64,000 nucleotides of DNA from Nymphaea colorata (GCF_008831285.2 NC_045144.1:19359716-19423715), one strand, 5' to 3'. Counted from the first letter of the stretch, positions 1 through 10,767 are shown. The notes: a model not told the origin generated them from the sequence alone. Translations and numbers: made by a program.

Positions 1-1102
1 TTATATGTGAATAATTGTTGCATGTACAAAAACTGACTATTTATTTGGTGATCAAGTTTGATTGATTGAATATGCTAATAAGCGGTCAGGTAATGAACCG
101 ACTAAGATCAGTTTGGTATTAAACGTCCAACTGAAGCTTATTAGTGATCTTATTGATCATCTTGTGGTATACATATGTAGAGATATGTGAATTGTATATT
201 GCATGCATGGGTTGTCAAAATTATGTATTGACCTTGATGAGTTAAATGAAACTCATTGTATGAGAGAGTACATTGATGAAAATTATACAAGATGAAAAGT
301 GCTTGTATGATAGACTATGGGTTGATTGCTCATTCCCTTAAATAGTCATAATAAAGATTAAGTGTCGCTAATCAAGTTGATGACTATATAAATATTTGAT
401 AAGTGGGAGCACACTTGAATATGTCATTTACTATGTTGAAAAACTAATATTGCTTTGCCATATGATATAATGCATTGCATAAATGCTATGGAACTCCTGT
501 TGTTAAAGGAGTTAAGTAATTATGGAATACAGTAAAGAAAAATATTTCATGTGTTCTGGACTTGGTACAAGCTTCTAATTTGGCTTGTAAGTATACATTA
601 AGAAAGTCCAGGCTGACCCTTGTTTTATGACAGTTAAATGTTTGAGATACATGAATGAAACAAATGATATATTCAAGTGATTGTTAGCATTTTTTAACAA
701 AAGGAATTCTAAATGTATGAGGCTAAGAAATTCCTGGTTTGCCTCTTTGTGAGGTGGTTGAAAAATATTCAGATTGATTTCATTGTTGAATAAGAAGAGA
801 ATATGCATGCACGTTCCAAATGCTTATATGATTGCTAGTATTATAATCAAGAGAATTCTTGATGTTTTATGTAAAACTTGTGGTCCACATGGGACTAAGT
901 TTTAGTATGTTATAATGTGATATATATTAAATATTTGAAAGGTTGCGAAGGAAAAACCATTGAATGGAAAACCTCGCTGTAAACCTTCAAAAAGGTTAGG
1001 TTGCGTTGGAAAAGCCAATTATGGAAAACCACGTAACAAATTGAATAAAGAAAACCCACATAGAGTGGAAGCAAACTGGCGGTCTCATGGCCAAGTGGGA
1101 GA
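1..1102 (+). other. Probable 3' internal region of a decayed Copia-type retrotransposon
   Basis: No open frame of useful length or recognisable pol motif is visible. The assignment rests on what follows: a purine-rich tract (AAGTGGGAGA) ends at 1102, directly before a TGTTGGG start. That is the usual polypurine tract and 3' LTR junction of plant Copia elements. A degenerate duplication (about 941-981 and 1000-1040, both starting GGTTGCG) lies just upstream. The assignment is inferred from the junction, not from coding sequence. Confidence 0.35.
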
Positions 1103-1523
1103 TGTTGGGTAGTGGTAGTGGCCATGAGCCCTACCCATTCATATCGTAACTGCAAGGGGGGCCCACTTGCAGTTACGAGCTTTAATGCTCACCTAAAATC
1201 TCTCACTCACTCAACCGCTGCTAGGGTTGGGAAAAACCTAAGGGGCTGGACTATCGATTCCTAGTATATCTAGAGAGTTTGATGAATCTCTCTCTAACAC
1301 ATCAACCTGTGAGAGGCCCCTTGGAAGAAAACCCCAAAAATCTCTCTCTCTCTAGTTTTCTTTCTTTCTTCCTTTCTTGCTCGCAGAGTTGCAGGCCAAA
1401 CTTGGTTGGAGATCCTGGGCGGAACCTAAAGTTCCTACACATAAAGGGTTGAATGTGAGCTTCGGCTGTTTTTTGGGTGATAAAATGAAATATTCTTTTA
1501 GGTAAAGTTTGCACCTGTCAACA
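1103..1523 (+). mobile_element. Candidate 3' LTR of a Copia-like retrotransposon
   Basis: The segment starts TGTTGGG right after a polypurine-like tract, and a TG...CA unit can be closed at TCAACA (1518-1523). It contains a CT-rich stretch (about 1340-1380) typical of a U5 or leader region. The right end is uncertain; 1595 (GTCTACA) is an alternative. No second LTR is in the window, so the unit cannot be confirmed by LTR-LTR comparison. Confidence 0.4.
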
Positions 1524-2502
1524 TTATTAAGAAAATCCAAAACCTTCAATTGGACCTCCTCCGCTTTCGAATACCAGGCAATATTCGGCCGTCTACATCT
1601 CCAAATTCCGATCGGGTATGCGAAAGTTTAAGTAAATTCAGTAGCGGAAGTAGGGTTTGATTGTGGCTGAGTGTGCCTGGGGTTGAGATCTGATCATTTA
1701 GGACAAAATTATGGGTTTGTCCGTAAGCTAAGAAGTCGTATCTGGATCTTCAATTTCATTGATTTGAACTTTTATTTCAAGTCTGAGTTCCGAGTTTGAT
1801 TAGATCCAGATCCAAAAAGGGTTCTACAGCTACCTGCCGCAGGTCTTATTCAGTAAGGTCCGGTCCAAACAGACTGTTATTTATTTAAATAAGCCCGGTC
1901 ATAGCCTAGTCCGCTGTTCGTCATGCCAGCGTATGAGCATGAAAAATGTAAAAAACTGATTAAAAAAAAATATCAAGCGGACATGGTGCATGTGAGCACA
2001 TACCAAAATCGAATAGGCATTTCAGGTGGACCCTGAGGAAAAAAGAAAAATAAAACAAAGCACGGAGTTGTGGTGGTAAAATTTAGGAGTTGGTGGTAAA
2101 ACTGATCAACGTATGTTTGAGGAAATTGATTTAGTTATTACCTCACTGTGAGATAATAAGTTTGTAAAGAAGTTCAAATTGGCACTAAGATTTTATCATG
2201 TCACCTGTTTTGTAAAATTTCTGCAATGAAAAGGGGAAAAGGATTCTCTGAAGTGAGTCATGAAAAGTGCTACATAGTTTTATCAAAGCTTAAGCCTACG
2301 GAACACTTGGCTCAGACAAGTAATTCTCTATTTGGATAGATTTATGTTTGATGACTGGTGTCAGCCTGCTTGATCTTTGCAAAGGAATAATCATGTTGCA
2401 AAGTGTTTAATTCCATGGTAGAAGAAAAGTAACACATGGAAACTTGCACAAACATCTTACAGTATGAAACCCATGTTTTTTAAGCTGTGATTATGCCTAG
2501 TG
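1524..2502. other. Intergenic, no gene seen
   Basis: No open frame or family motif is recognised. Around 1795-1815 there is a GATCCAGATCC-type degenerate motif that recurs through the window (about 9530, 12660, 13995, 15820-16010, 50060-50170, 59640-59815). Confidence 0.5.
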
Positions 2503-2999
2503 CTTACTTTTTAGGTTGAGTATTGAACTGTGTTTTGATATCACTAAAGCGACTCGACCCACTATGACAATAAAGTCGGGCCTGATTCAGTAGATTCCAA
2601 CTCGCTCCCTAATAGTTTTGGTTTCGATCCAAAGGCCAAAATAATTAGTAATGAGAACAACCAATCACTTTAACAACTCCTTTATATGCTCTTGAAGATA
2701 GTTATATCCATTTTTTTATCTGAATTTTTATGTCTAATCACGTTTTGGTTCTCAGGCATTAGTGGGCACCCTTTGCGGCTTTAAGCTGAGCAAATGTTGC
2801 TTTCAACCGCAAGGCTTGGAAACTCACTATAAAGTTCAAGAACTCATGCACTGCGGAGCAGAGTAGAAGGAACCGAACCGACCAAAAAAATGTCAGACAA
2901 ATCATCACTATAATTAGGCCGAACTTTCTCATGTTCCATTAAACCGTTTATGCTATCATATCCATTGTCTTTTTTCCAAGAGTCGTCATGAAAAAACAT
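2503..2999 (+). repeat. Dispersed repeat R, copy 1
   Basis: About 500 bp with a diverged second copy at 20713-21203 in the same orientation. Both start in a TTTTTAGGTT context and end at CATGAAAAAACAT. The pair carries a short conserved open frame (separate entry). Copy 1 runs straight into a G-rich tract at 3000. This is probably a dispersed element that picked up a gene fragment; the parent family is not recognised. Confidence 0.7.
2756..2866 (+). pseudogene. Conserved 3'-exon-like gene fragment in repeat R, copy 1
   Basis: Thirty-seven codons, stop included, follow an acceptor-like TTCTCAG and end in TAG at 2864-2866. The copy at 20959-21069 keeps the same frame, length and stop. The shared core (LSKCCFQPQ, then LETHY, VQELM and GAE before the stop) suggests the last exon of a host gene captured before the repeat duplicated. 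The protein is not recognised. No upstream exons are visible, so I treat it as a fragment. Confidence 0.4.
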
Positions 3000-3072
3000 G
3001 ATTGTCGGAGGGGGAGGGGGAGAGGGAGCCGGAGGGGGAGGGGGAGCGGGGGACTGGGGAGGGGGAGGGGAG
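3000..3072 (+). repeat. G-rich purine tract with G-quadruplex potential
   Basis: Many runs of three to five G separated by single A or short spacers on the + strand. The open frames across it (proline-rich on the minus strand, glycine- or arginine-rich on the plus strand) are low-complexity artefacts. Confidence 0.8.
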
Positions 3073-3225
3073 CTGGCCGGATCGGGCTGGGCCGGGCCGA
3101 CCCAAGCTGCGTTATTTGGCCCGGGCCCGACTTGGGACCTGGTTTTCTTGGCTCGTATTTGGGTCCGACCGGGCCAGGTACTGGGTACCCAAAGGCGGCT
3201 CGGCCTGATGCCCACCCTTACTCTT
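3073..3225. mobile_element. GC-rich hAT-type MITE, partial
   Basis: GGGCTGGGCCGGGCC near the start and GATGCCCACCCTTA at the end match the termini of the better-preserved element at 10489-10759. The left end is lost into the G-rich tract and no target-site duplication is visible. Confidence 0.5.
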
Positions 3226-4465
3226 ATAAGGCTGACGACAAAGTGACCTATCTCCATCAGAGGATGAAGAGTTCACTCAAGCACCCACAAATCGTGACCA
3301 GAAGCATGCGGGGCCAGTAAATGACCAAGTTCATTCAGCTGCGTCTAGGCGAGGCCAGCCAACCAAAGCGAACCGAGAGAAGGGAGAGTGACACTCTGAC
3401 TTCAGGACAACTGCCTTATAAGTCAAATCTAGATCCTGAAACTCCAACTCAAGAGTGAGGAGGCCATATGTGGAGCTTGGTCAGGCCTAATAGGGTTTTG
3501 GTAATTCAGAAATGGTAGATGGCTGATCTCAGTGAGCTTATTAAATTAGAGTAGGCTAGTTCTTAGCTAAGGTAAACCTATTGTTGACTCTAACAACTTC
3601 TGCGGACTATAGAGAGAGTTATCCTAACTGCACCACTGTTTGGCAGTTTTTAGAATTCTAGAAGAACTTTTCAATTTTGGGGGTAAAAATGGTAGGTATC
3701 AGTGGCAAAATGGTCATTTTTAGGATGACGGCAACTTAGGAGATCTGGGTTTGGCCTTCCGGTTAGTGAATGAAGTTCTTAAGAGTTTTTTTTTTTTTCC
3801 TGATAAATGACCCGTAATGTTGAACCTGCTTTGGAAATCAATTCAAAATCAGGGCAAAATTGTTTGACCAATGACGAATTTGTGGGTTCTATAGTATAAG
3901 TTGGCTCACACTTCACTTAATCTCATTCAGGTCATGGACCTTAACTAGCCAGGCAAGTTAAGGTTCATCTGGGCAGCAAACTAGTTTAGGCTAAACACAA
4001 TTTAAAGGTTAAACTAATCAAGTAAATTGTTGCTGTTTCAAAATTGATTTATTAAAGCATGTAGTTAGTTTTAGACAATTCCTTTCGAAAGAATGAGCGC
4101 AGTTAAGCTTAGCCATGTTCCATACCCGTTTTAAACTTCAAGTATAGGAGCAAATATTGCTTAATTGGGTTCTACTTTTAAAAAGAATCCATGCTGCATA
4201 GATTGGAAACTAAATGAAACCTTATATTATAAATAAATAAATACAATTATAATAAAATTATTAGTATGTTTACTAAAACCAGCCTCACATTCTGTGAATG
4301 ACATCTTATCATTTATGAAAGAAAAGTTCAAAATCATATGAATGCATACAACTGTGTTCCATTGAAATAATTTTCTACAGTTCAAAACTGACGGAATGTA
4401 CAGTTTTGATTTTAAACTTTTCTTTTGACGATGCACCGTTTCGTGGATGCTGATGAACGGTTAAC
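3226..4465. other. Intergenic, no gene seen
   Basis: Low-GC sequence with short poly-T runs and no recognised motif, repeat unit or supportable open frame. Confidence 0.5.
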
Positions 4466-4570
4466 CAGTGGCCGAGCCAGAAATTTTTTTTTTGAGGGAC
4501 AGACAATAAGTTTATATTTACTCACATATGAAAAACTAAAAATTAATGAAATTTTTATATATAAATAAAG
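4466..4570. mobile_element. Remnant of the CAGTGG-GAGCCA class of plant MITE
   Basis: Begins CCAGTGGCCGAGCCAG followed by a poly-T stretch and GAGGGACAG, the usual head of this common plant repeat, then AT-rich sequence. Similar heads or tails appear near 9105-9245 (GGCAGAGCCA), 15630, 39040-39190 (reverse) and 57155. The far terminus is not clear. Confidence 0.35.
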
Positions 4571-4713
4571 TAATTGTCGTGGCCTGGTGTAGGCCAGCTA
4601 CAATGTAAGCCCCGCTTTTGGGATGCATCATAAAATCACCAAGATCTTAAATGAGATGGTTTCGCCCTTCTCGTGAACCACCAAAACCTGTCGGTCAGGG
4701 TGCACAACCCGAT

Positions 4714-4773
4714 GTCATTTTGAACAGTAGTCTCCTCTCGAAGCCATTTTGAACAGTCCTCTCCTCTCTAAGC
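4714..4773 (+). repeat. Two-copy tandem repeat of about 30 bp
   Basis: CATTTTGAACAGT followed by CTCCTCTC and AAGC occurs twice head to tail. It lies 100 bp left of the first foldback. Confidence 0.7.
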
Positions 4774-4871
4774 CAGACCAGACGAAAGCAAACGATTTTT
4801 TTTTTTCCCTTTTTACTCATAAGCTTCCTTTTATATATTGGAAAGCATAATCTTGGTGAAGAACATCTTCA

Positions 4872-6718
4872 AATATCATACCTTTTAAGTGGCTTAAATC
4901 ACACATCACAAACGCGAGCTGGTTACGTGCATTGGTTTCGCTTCCCTCTTCTACAAAAAAAGGACGAAAAAAGGAGTCGAAAGTGGTCAGATTTGGAAGA
5001 GGTCGGCAGAAACTTTTGAACGGATTTGGAAGCAGTGGATGCTTTACCCACATGAATGCTAGAGGCTCACTTCTGAACATAGCAAAAGCGAGGGTGAAAA
5101 AAAATTGCACAAGCTTTTGGGAAAGCCGCCAAGCAGGAGGACCCAGAGAGAAGGAAAGGATTTGCCACTTGCAATCGTTCAATTTGGTTTCAACAATCTC
5201 CACCCAATTTTGGGCGGGAGAACATTACATGGCGATCGCCTACATCTTCCCCTCCGGACGTCCCACCCACTTTCGGGACTTATTTCGGGAAAATTTCTCC
5301 GCATCTTTTACAGTGTCCACAAAGTTGGAACTCCTGCCGGAAAGTTTTCCATTTCCGGCATGACTTGCTTCTGCTGTGCTTAACAAAGCAGAGAAATAGA
5401 GAGAAAGGACGTCATCGCGCTTGCCTGTTTTAGCAATCTGTCTGTTAATATCGCATACTTAAACTAAGCGTTCTTGTTGTTCATTTTTTCCGTTTCCCGT
5501 CCTTATCTGACGCATTTATCTTCAACTCCTGAAAAAAAACTTGGTGATCAACATCTAAAATAATAAAAACTTATAAACATGCCAAGGGCTATAACATAGC
5601 TCGTCGATCGGCAATGGAGTCCGGGCATACGACGCCGGAGTTATATCCATCAAGAAAAACAATGGTGATCCTATTGCTTGCAGCTAGACTGGGTTCCATA
5701 TATGAGACAACTAAGAGGGTTCCGTATATGAGACAACTAAGAGAGGATCACCATTGTTTTTCTTGATGGATATAACTCTGGAGTCGTACGCCCGGACTCC
5801 ATTGCCGATAGACGAGCTATGTTATAGCCCTTGGCATGTTTATAAGTTTTTATTATTTTAGATGTTGATCACCAAGTTTTTTTTCCGCAGTTGAAGATAA
5901 ATGCGTCGGATAAGGACGGGAAACAGAAAACATGAACAACAAGAACGCTTAGTTTAAGTATGCGATATTAACAGACAGATTGCTAAAACAGGCAAGCGCG
6001 CGTTGACGTCCTTTCTCTCTATTTCTCTGCTTTGTGGAAGCAAGTCATGCTGGAAATGGAAAACTTTCCGGCAGGAGTTCCAACTTTGTGGTCACTGTAA
6101 AAGATGCGGAGAAATTTTCCCGAAATAAGACCGGGAAGTGGCTGGAACGTCCGGAGGGGAAGATGTAGACAATCGCCATGTAATGTTTACCCGCCAAAAA
6201 AGGGCGCGTAAAAAAGCGATGGTAAAAGAGAAGACAATAGTGTAAAAACTCAAATATTACATTACATATAGGCTCCAACTCATATATACTCCATAATTGG
6301 GAGAAGCAAGTAGCAAATACCAAATTATAATAAAATTTGTTAATGCAACTGACATAATTCATGAACCATAGATCACAATCTCCACCCAAAAGACCAGACA
6401 TAAACCAAATTGAACGATTGCAAGTAGCAAATCCTTTCCTTCTCTCTGGGTCCTCCTGTTTGGCAGCTTTCTCAAAAGATTCTGCAATTTTTTTTCACCC
6501 TAGCTTTTGCTAAGTTCTGAAGTGAGCCTCTTGCATTCATGTGGGTAAAGCATCCATTGCTTCCAAATCCGTTCAAGAGTTTCTGCCGACCTCTTCCAAA
6601 TCCGAGCACTTTCGACTCCTTTTTCGTCCTTTCTTGTAGAAGAGGGAAGCAAAATCAATGCACGTAACCAGCTCACGTTTGTGATGTGTGATTTAAGCCA
6701 CTTAAAAGGTATGATATT
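4872..6718. repeat. Foldback 1: 1.85 kb long inverted repeat
   Basis: Left arm 4872-5671 and right arm 5745-6718 are reverse complements with scattered mismatches. The outer ends are AATATCATACC and GGTATGATATT; the inner ends are GGTGATCC and GGATCACC. The 73 bp spacer holds a near-perfect direct duplication of GGTTCC(A/G)TATATGAGACAAC. The right arm has about 170 bp of extra sequence (about 6206-6375) absent from the left. Each arm shows an antiparallel open frame, 4932-5363 (+) and 6045-6401 (-), which is the palindrome read from both sides and not two genes. No transposase is present and no clear target duplication flanks it. RNA from this locus would fold into a hairpin of roughly 800 bp. 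Confidence 0.85.
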
Positions 6719-7766
6719 CCTAAGTTGGCAGAATATTGTAAACCTTTACAGATCAAGTTAAATAAGGATAAAGAGTATTATCGATGAAACTGACAGACAA
6801 CATATACAAAAAATTCAAAAGATTTGCAAAACCTACCTAAACTAGAATTTTCATATGAAACAAACGATTGTATTTGGATAATTGAATCAGATCTGATCAA
6901 AGTTATGGTTCAGTATTAAATTATAGATATAAAAGAGACACAAAAAAAAAAACCATTGCAGGTATCACTCCGGAAGATTTAAAGAAAACGAAAGCAAATA
7001 AAAATTAATATGAAAGAATTACTAGCATTATATTATGCAATCTTACTTTTTGAAATCTATATAGTGTTCACAAAATTTATAGTTAGAACAGACAATACAG
7101 GTAAAACATTTGGTTAAATGCAAAATTAAGAAACTTGATAGTAAAAAAAAAAGAGATACGAAGGTTAGTAAATAAAATAAAATTGTTTGATTTTACCATA
7201 AAAGTATCAAAAGCGTTGAAAATAATTTTGTGGATGTTTTTTCCACAAAGTAGAGGCTGCACCGGAAATGACTAACAATGTAAATTCTTATGAAGAAGGT
7301 AATGAAGAAGGTAGAGATTCCAAATCTTAAAGCTGAAATCGAAAATTTTAAAAACACAGGTAAAAGAAATAGATACTTTGAATAACCAGCTAACCGTCTT
7401 TAAGTAAATTACCAGAATGTACCAAACTAGAAAACTCCAAAAAAAAAAAAAGTAAATAAAGATTGAAACCATATAAGAAGAAAATAAACTTAAAATAGCA
7501 GAGAAAATTTTTTTGTAAAACTATAATCATGACAATAAGTTCAAGAGACCAAAAATAAAAAAAACATCTACAAAACTTGAATGAGGTCATTGACTTCCTA
7601 AATAACAACCACAAGGAACCCAACCAAACAAAGGGCAAAGGATACACACAATAACCTTCCTGAAACATGTAAGGCTACAAAGAGAAATTTTAAAAAAATA
7701 ATAAAGCTGAACTTGAACTCATGTATGTCAGATTCTGTTCGGCCAAAGAAGTAATAAATGAAAAAA
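6719..7766 (+). mobile_element. Endogenous pararetrovirus fragment A (Caulimoviridae-like, decayed)
   Basis: Homologous to fragment B from about 18281 onward. It begins abruptly at the outer end of foldback 1, so the reverse transcriptase part is missing. What remains is the end of the RT region, the RNase H region and an A-rich tail. At about 6895 a 4-base deletion relative to B hits the RNase H aspartate segment, and several stops and frameshifts follow (for example the AAC-TAG-AAT stop near 6842). It is dead coding sequence. The right edge is fused to U2 snRNA-derived sequence at 7767. Confidence 0.65.
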
Positions 7767-7800
7767 TACACTTAATCTTAGCCAAAAGAAAAGAAAAGCG
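7767..7800 (-). pseudogene. U2 snRNA 5'-end fragment (copy A)
   Basis: Read on the minus strand this matches the conserved first ~35 nt of U2, including TTTTGGCTAAGAT and AAGTGTA. It stops before the branch-point-recognition GTAGTA and joins pararetrovirus fragment A. A TATA box (minus strand TATAAAAGG, 7827-7835) lies about 32 bases upstream of the U2 start. This is therefore a 5'-truncated snRNA gene with its promoter. Copy B at 19413-19448 has the same breakpoint. Confidence 0.65.
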
Positions 7801-7826
7801 TGGTTTAGAACAATGGCAGTCTGCTC

Positions 7827-7882
7827 CTTTTATAGCCCTGTCACCCCCGCCACTTCCACCCGCCCATCGATACAGGACTAAA
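7827..7882 (-). promoter_or_regulatory. snRNA-type promoter (USE plus TATA), copy A
   Basis: Minus-strand order: TTTAGTCCTGTATCGAT (7866-7882), a 33-base gap after GTCCTGTATCG, TATAAAAGG, about 32 bases, then the U2 start. The motif matches 8 of 11 positions of the plant snRNA upstream sequence element RTCCCACATCG. A USE to TATA gap near 33 is the Pol II (U2-type) arrangement. It points into pararetrovirus fragment A in antisense. Confidence 0.55.
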
Positions 7883-7952
7883 TAAGTGAAAGTCCATATA
7901 TGGTCGTCATATAACGAAGCAATTTTGCAGCATCATAAAATTCTTCTTGCAT

Positions 7953-8930
7953 GTTGCAGTCCCTCGGCTCTCTATGACATGACCCTTTTGCTTCTTCACT
8001 TCACGAAGCTGGCAGCCAGACAATCACCATTTCCCGATACCCACTTCAAATTTTTGCCGGAACGCCGCCCAATGGTTCCGAGAAATCTTGACTACGCCGA
8101 AAAATCGACTGCTCCAATTGGTCGAAACAAAATTGAAAGGGAACAGAAAGGTTTCCCACTTGAGAAGAAACATGGAGGGGATTCCTGTTCGGTAGTTCCA
8201 AGGGATTAGAGCCAGGAAGGACTGAAGTCCCTAAACCCCCAAAAACCTGGATGCAGTTGACGAGAAGAGAGATCGTCAAGCAGTGTCGCGAGAAGCAACC
8301 AGAATAAGGTTTTCTCCTTTGCTTCTTGATGTGGTGAAGGAGCCGTTGAAGGTTCCGGTGTCTCAGAATATCTTTTGGTCTTCCATAGCTGTATCGATGC
8401 TCATGGGACGGCCCATTATGATTGTCGTGGTTGGCATTTGGTATGACGTAAAGGCACATGAATGTTAACCATCAATTCAATAAGAGAAGCCAGTAAGTTT
8501 ATTTTCTGCAAAGGAAGCGTTGTAGAGTTCTCGAACAGGTGGAGAGAAACTGTTCCACTCTCCTGATACGATCGCTGCCACTCAGGAGAGCCTCCCGCAA
8601 CCATATCTGGAGTGCAGATGGTTTGCATCTGCTCCTGCAGATAGAAATTGTATATACACCAACATATTTTTTAAGGAAAAGTGCTCCAATTAGATGTTGC
8701 AGATTTACTAGAAACCATTTTCACTTCTTCTAGGCAGGTTCTTCACAGGTGAATAGTAGGCTGGCGGTTCTGGGTGCTTCTTTAAAATGGAAATAAACAC
8801 TCGAGAGCAGCTGTAAGACTCCAAGGTTACGGGGTAGGCATGGGTTTTGGACATACTTTTGGGTATGTCCTTCTTTGTTTTGGTTTTTGTTACAGTGACT
8901 TAATGTAATCCATCACTGGAAGTGAGATTA
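7953..8930 (+). repeat. Dispersed block downstream of pararetrovirus A
   Basis: Colinear with 19455-20368. Both copies keep an open frame of about 72 codons ending at 8209 and 19710 (shared cores FPDTHFKF, ERRPMVPRNLDY, RNKIEREQKGFPLEKKHGG), which is not recognised. Copy A has 58 extra bases (8210-8267) missing from copy B. A second short frame ends near 8468. Both blocks end in GGCATGGGTTTTGGACA...TGTCCTTCTTTGTTTTGG. It looks like captured or retroelement-derived sequence. It is not supported as a gene, because frame continuity fails between the segments. Confidence 0.6.
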
Positions 8931-10480
8931 ATCTCCTTAAAGTTTTTGTCCCTCTAATTGGTGTTAGAGAGAGTTGTAAGTCATTCCTTGTAAATTTGGT
9001 TTTTTGAATCTTTTTTATACACTTTTTCGTTTGTACATGTAAATTTTGTTTTTTCAATAAAAGGTAAGGAACCAACTTTAAAGGCTCATAATGATTACTA
9101 TGTCATGCATGAACAAGGGCAGAGCCATAATCCTTCCCCAATATATATATGTGTGTGTGCAGTTTTAAAAAAGTTTCATTTAGCTTACATAAAAAGTAAA
9201 AACTATAGTTTTCCCCTCATAATGAAAAGTTGTTGGCTTCACCACTCTGCTCAGTTCTATGCACGAACATCCTAAACTGATGAGGAGGACCATGGTAATG
9301 TATGCATTAGTTGTCAAAGAGCCGTTGAAAATCGTTCTACTGCTCACTAGCATTTGGTTTTCATAGTGGTAGTTCTTGGTATCTTGATTATCCCAATCCA
9401 AATCCTTTACAGAGAGTTGTAGTTGTATGAGGATTTTGTAAATTATGGTATACCCCTGACTATACTTTTGATGCTAATACACCGACTAATTGAGTGTGAG
9501 TTGGAATACATGAGCTGATGAACTCGGGTCCAGATCCAACCTGGTTTAGATTCCAAGTTATTTAGCCAATAGGTTAGATTTTTTACCTGCCTATTTTAGT
9601 CTACACCGACAAAGTTAATAAACCATTCTAGCTAGGGAACTTCACATAAACCATTCATGATTTAGTTCAAACATTTAAACATATTTTTTGACGTATATAT
9701 ATTGTTTTGCTCATATACTTCTTTTACGGACGTAATTAACAACATCATGTATAGCATATCTAAACTTAGATAAAAAAGCATAATCTACGTTTCTGGACAT
9801 CAAAGACCAAATATCATTTAACGTATATTTCAATTCATTAGCACAAAAGTCTGGATCTCAAGTAGTAATCCAAGTAAGTTGCAGATAGCAAAGTTACAAA
9901 CATATATATGTGCATGCTAAAACAACTTAGATCCTTTCGTAATAATGCTACAGATTATCCATAAGTATATATTATCATGTTTTATTGTTCCCAAAGATTC
10001 ATTGTGTTGAAGTCAGTAGTCAAACGAACTCACACCGTGGAACTATATTAGGCCAAACTATGTTCGGGTCCAGATCCATAACAACATTTACATATGCATT
10101 TGCAAAGGAACTCATCCAAATCTGAAATCCGTTTACAACTCCCGACATGGATGTATTTTCAAACAAAAACACTTCCAAGTCTAATCACAGAAATATAACT
10201 TTTTTCAAGCAAGCTAAATCCAAATCCATTTTCAATAACTAATACATTTTGGAGCAAAAAAATATTTTATTTAAATATGTTCACAACAATTAAAAAAAGT
10301 TTTCCAACATTCGACATCCCCAATTACTATCAACCACCATTGCTTATAAAGCCTTTGCAAAACAGGTCAAATCTATATTTGGATCCATGTACAACAACTA
10401 ACCGTTTTAACAATATCCTTTATATGTCAACGAAGATCTTTTATAATTTTTAATAGGAGACTAAATTTTTGGAATGCTAC
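8931..10480. other. Intergenic, AT-rich
   Basis: No gene seen. About 9105-9245 is a probable remnant of the GGCAGAGCCA repeat class with an (AT/GT)n run. Short fragments with ATCCAGATCC motifs occur near 9530 and 10070. Confidence 0.5.
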
Positions 10481-10767
10481 ATTGATAGTAGGCCTGGGCA
10501 ACGGGCCGGCCCGATTGGGCCCGGGCCCGATAGGTCTGGCAGTGGCCCAACCCGGTCAGTTTACATTAAAAATTTATTTTTTTTAATTTTTTTTAAAAAT
10601 ATATATTTAGTATTATTAAATACATTTTATATTTTAAAAAATATTTTATAATTTAAAAATCAATTTTTAAATTTAAATGGACCGAGCCGAAACCCGGGCT
10701 ATCGGGCTGAGCCTGGCCTGGGCCAAAATCCGGGCTATGGGGCCGGATGCCCACCCTTAATTGATAG
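10481..10767. mobile_element. hAT-type MITE with 8-bp target-site duplication
   Basis: The element body 10489-10759 (271 bp) has imperfect terminal inverted repeats, TAGGCCTGGGCAACGGGCC at the left and the complement of GGCCGGATGCCCACCCTTA at the right. It is flanked by a perfect 8-bp duplication ATTGATAG (10481-10488 and 10760-10767). Ends are very GC-rich and the core is A/T-only for about 110 bp. An 8-bp TSD is diagnostic of the hAT superfamily. There is no coding capacity. Confidence 0.85.

Noticed and set aside
2844-3257. Proline-rich 137-codon open frame on the minus strand
   Set aside because: Created by translating a G-rich purine tract and GC-rich MITE; low complexity.
4932-5363. 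143-codon open frame
   Set aside because: Lies in the left arm of foldback 1, is mirrored on the other strand in the right arm, and is not recognised.
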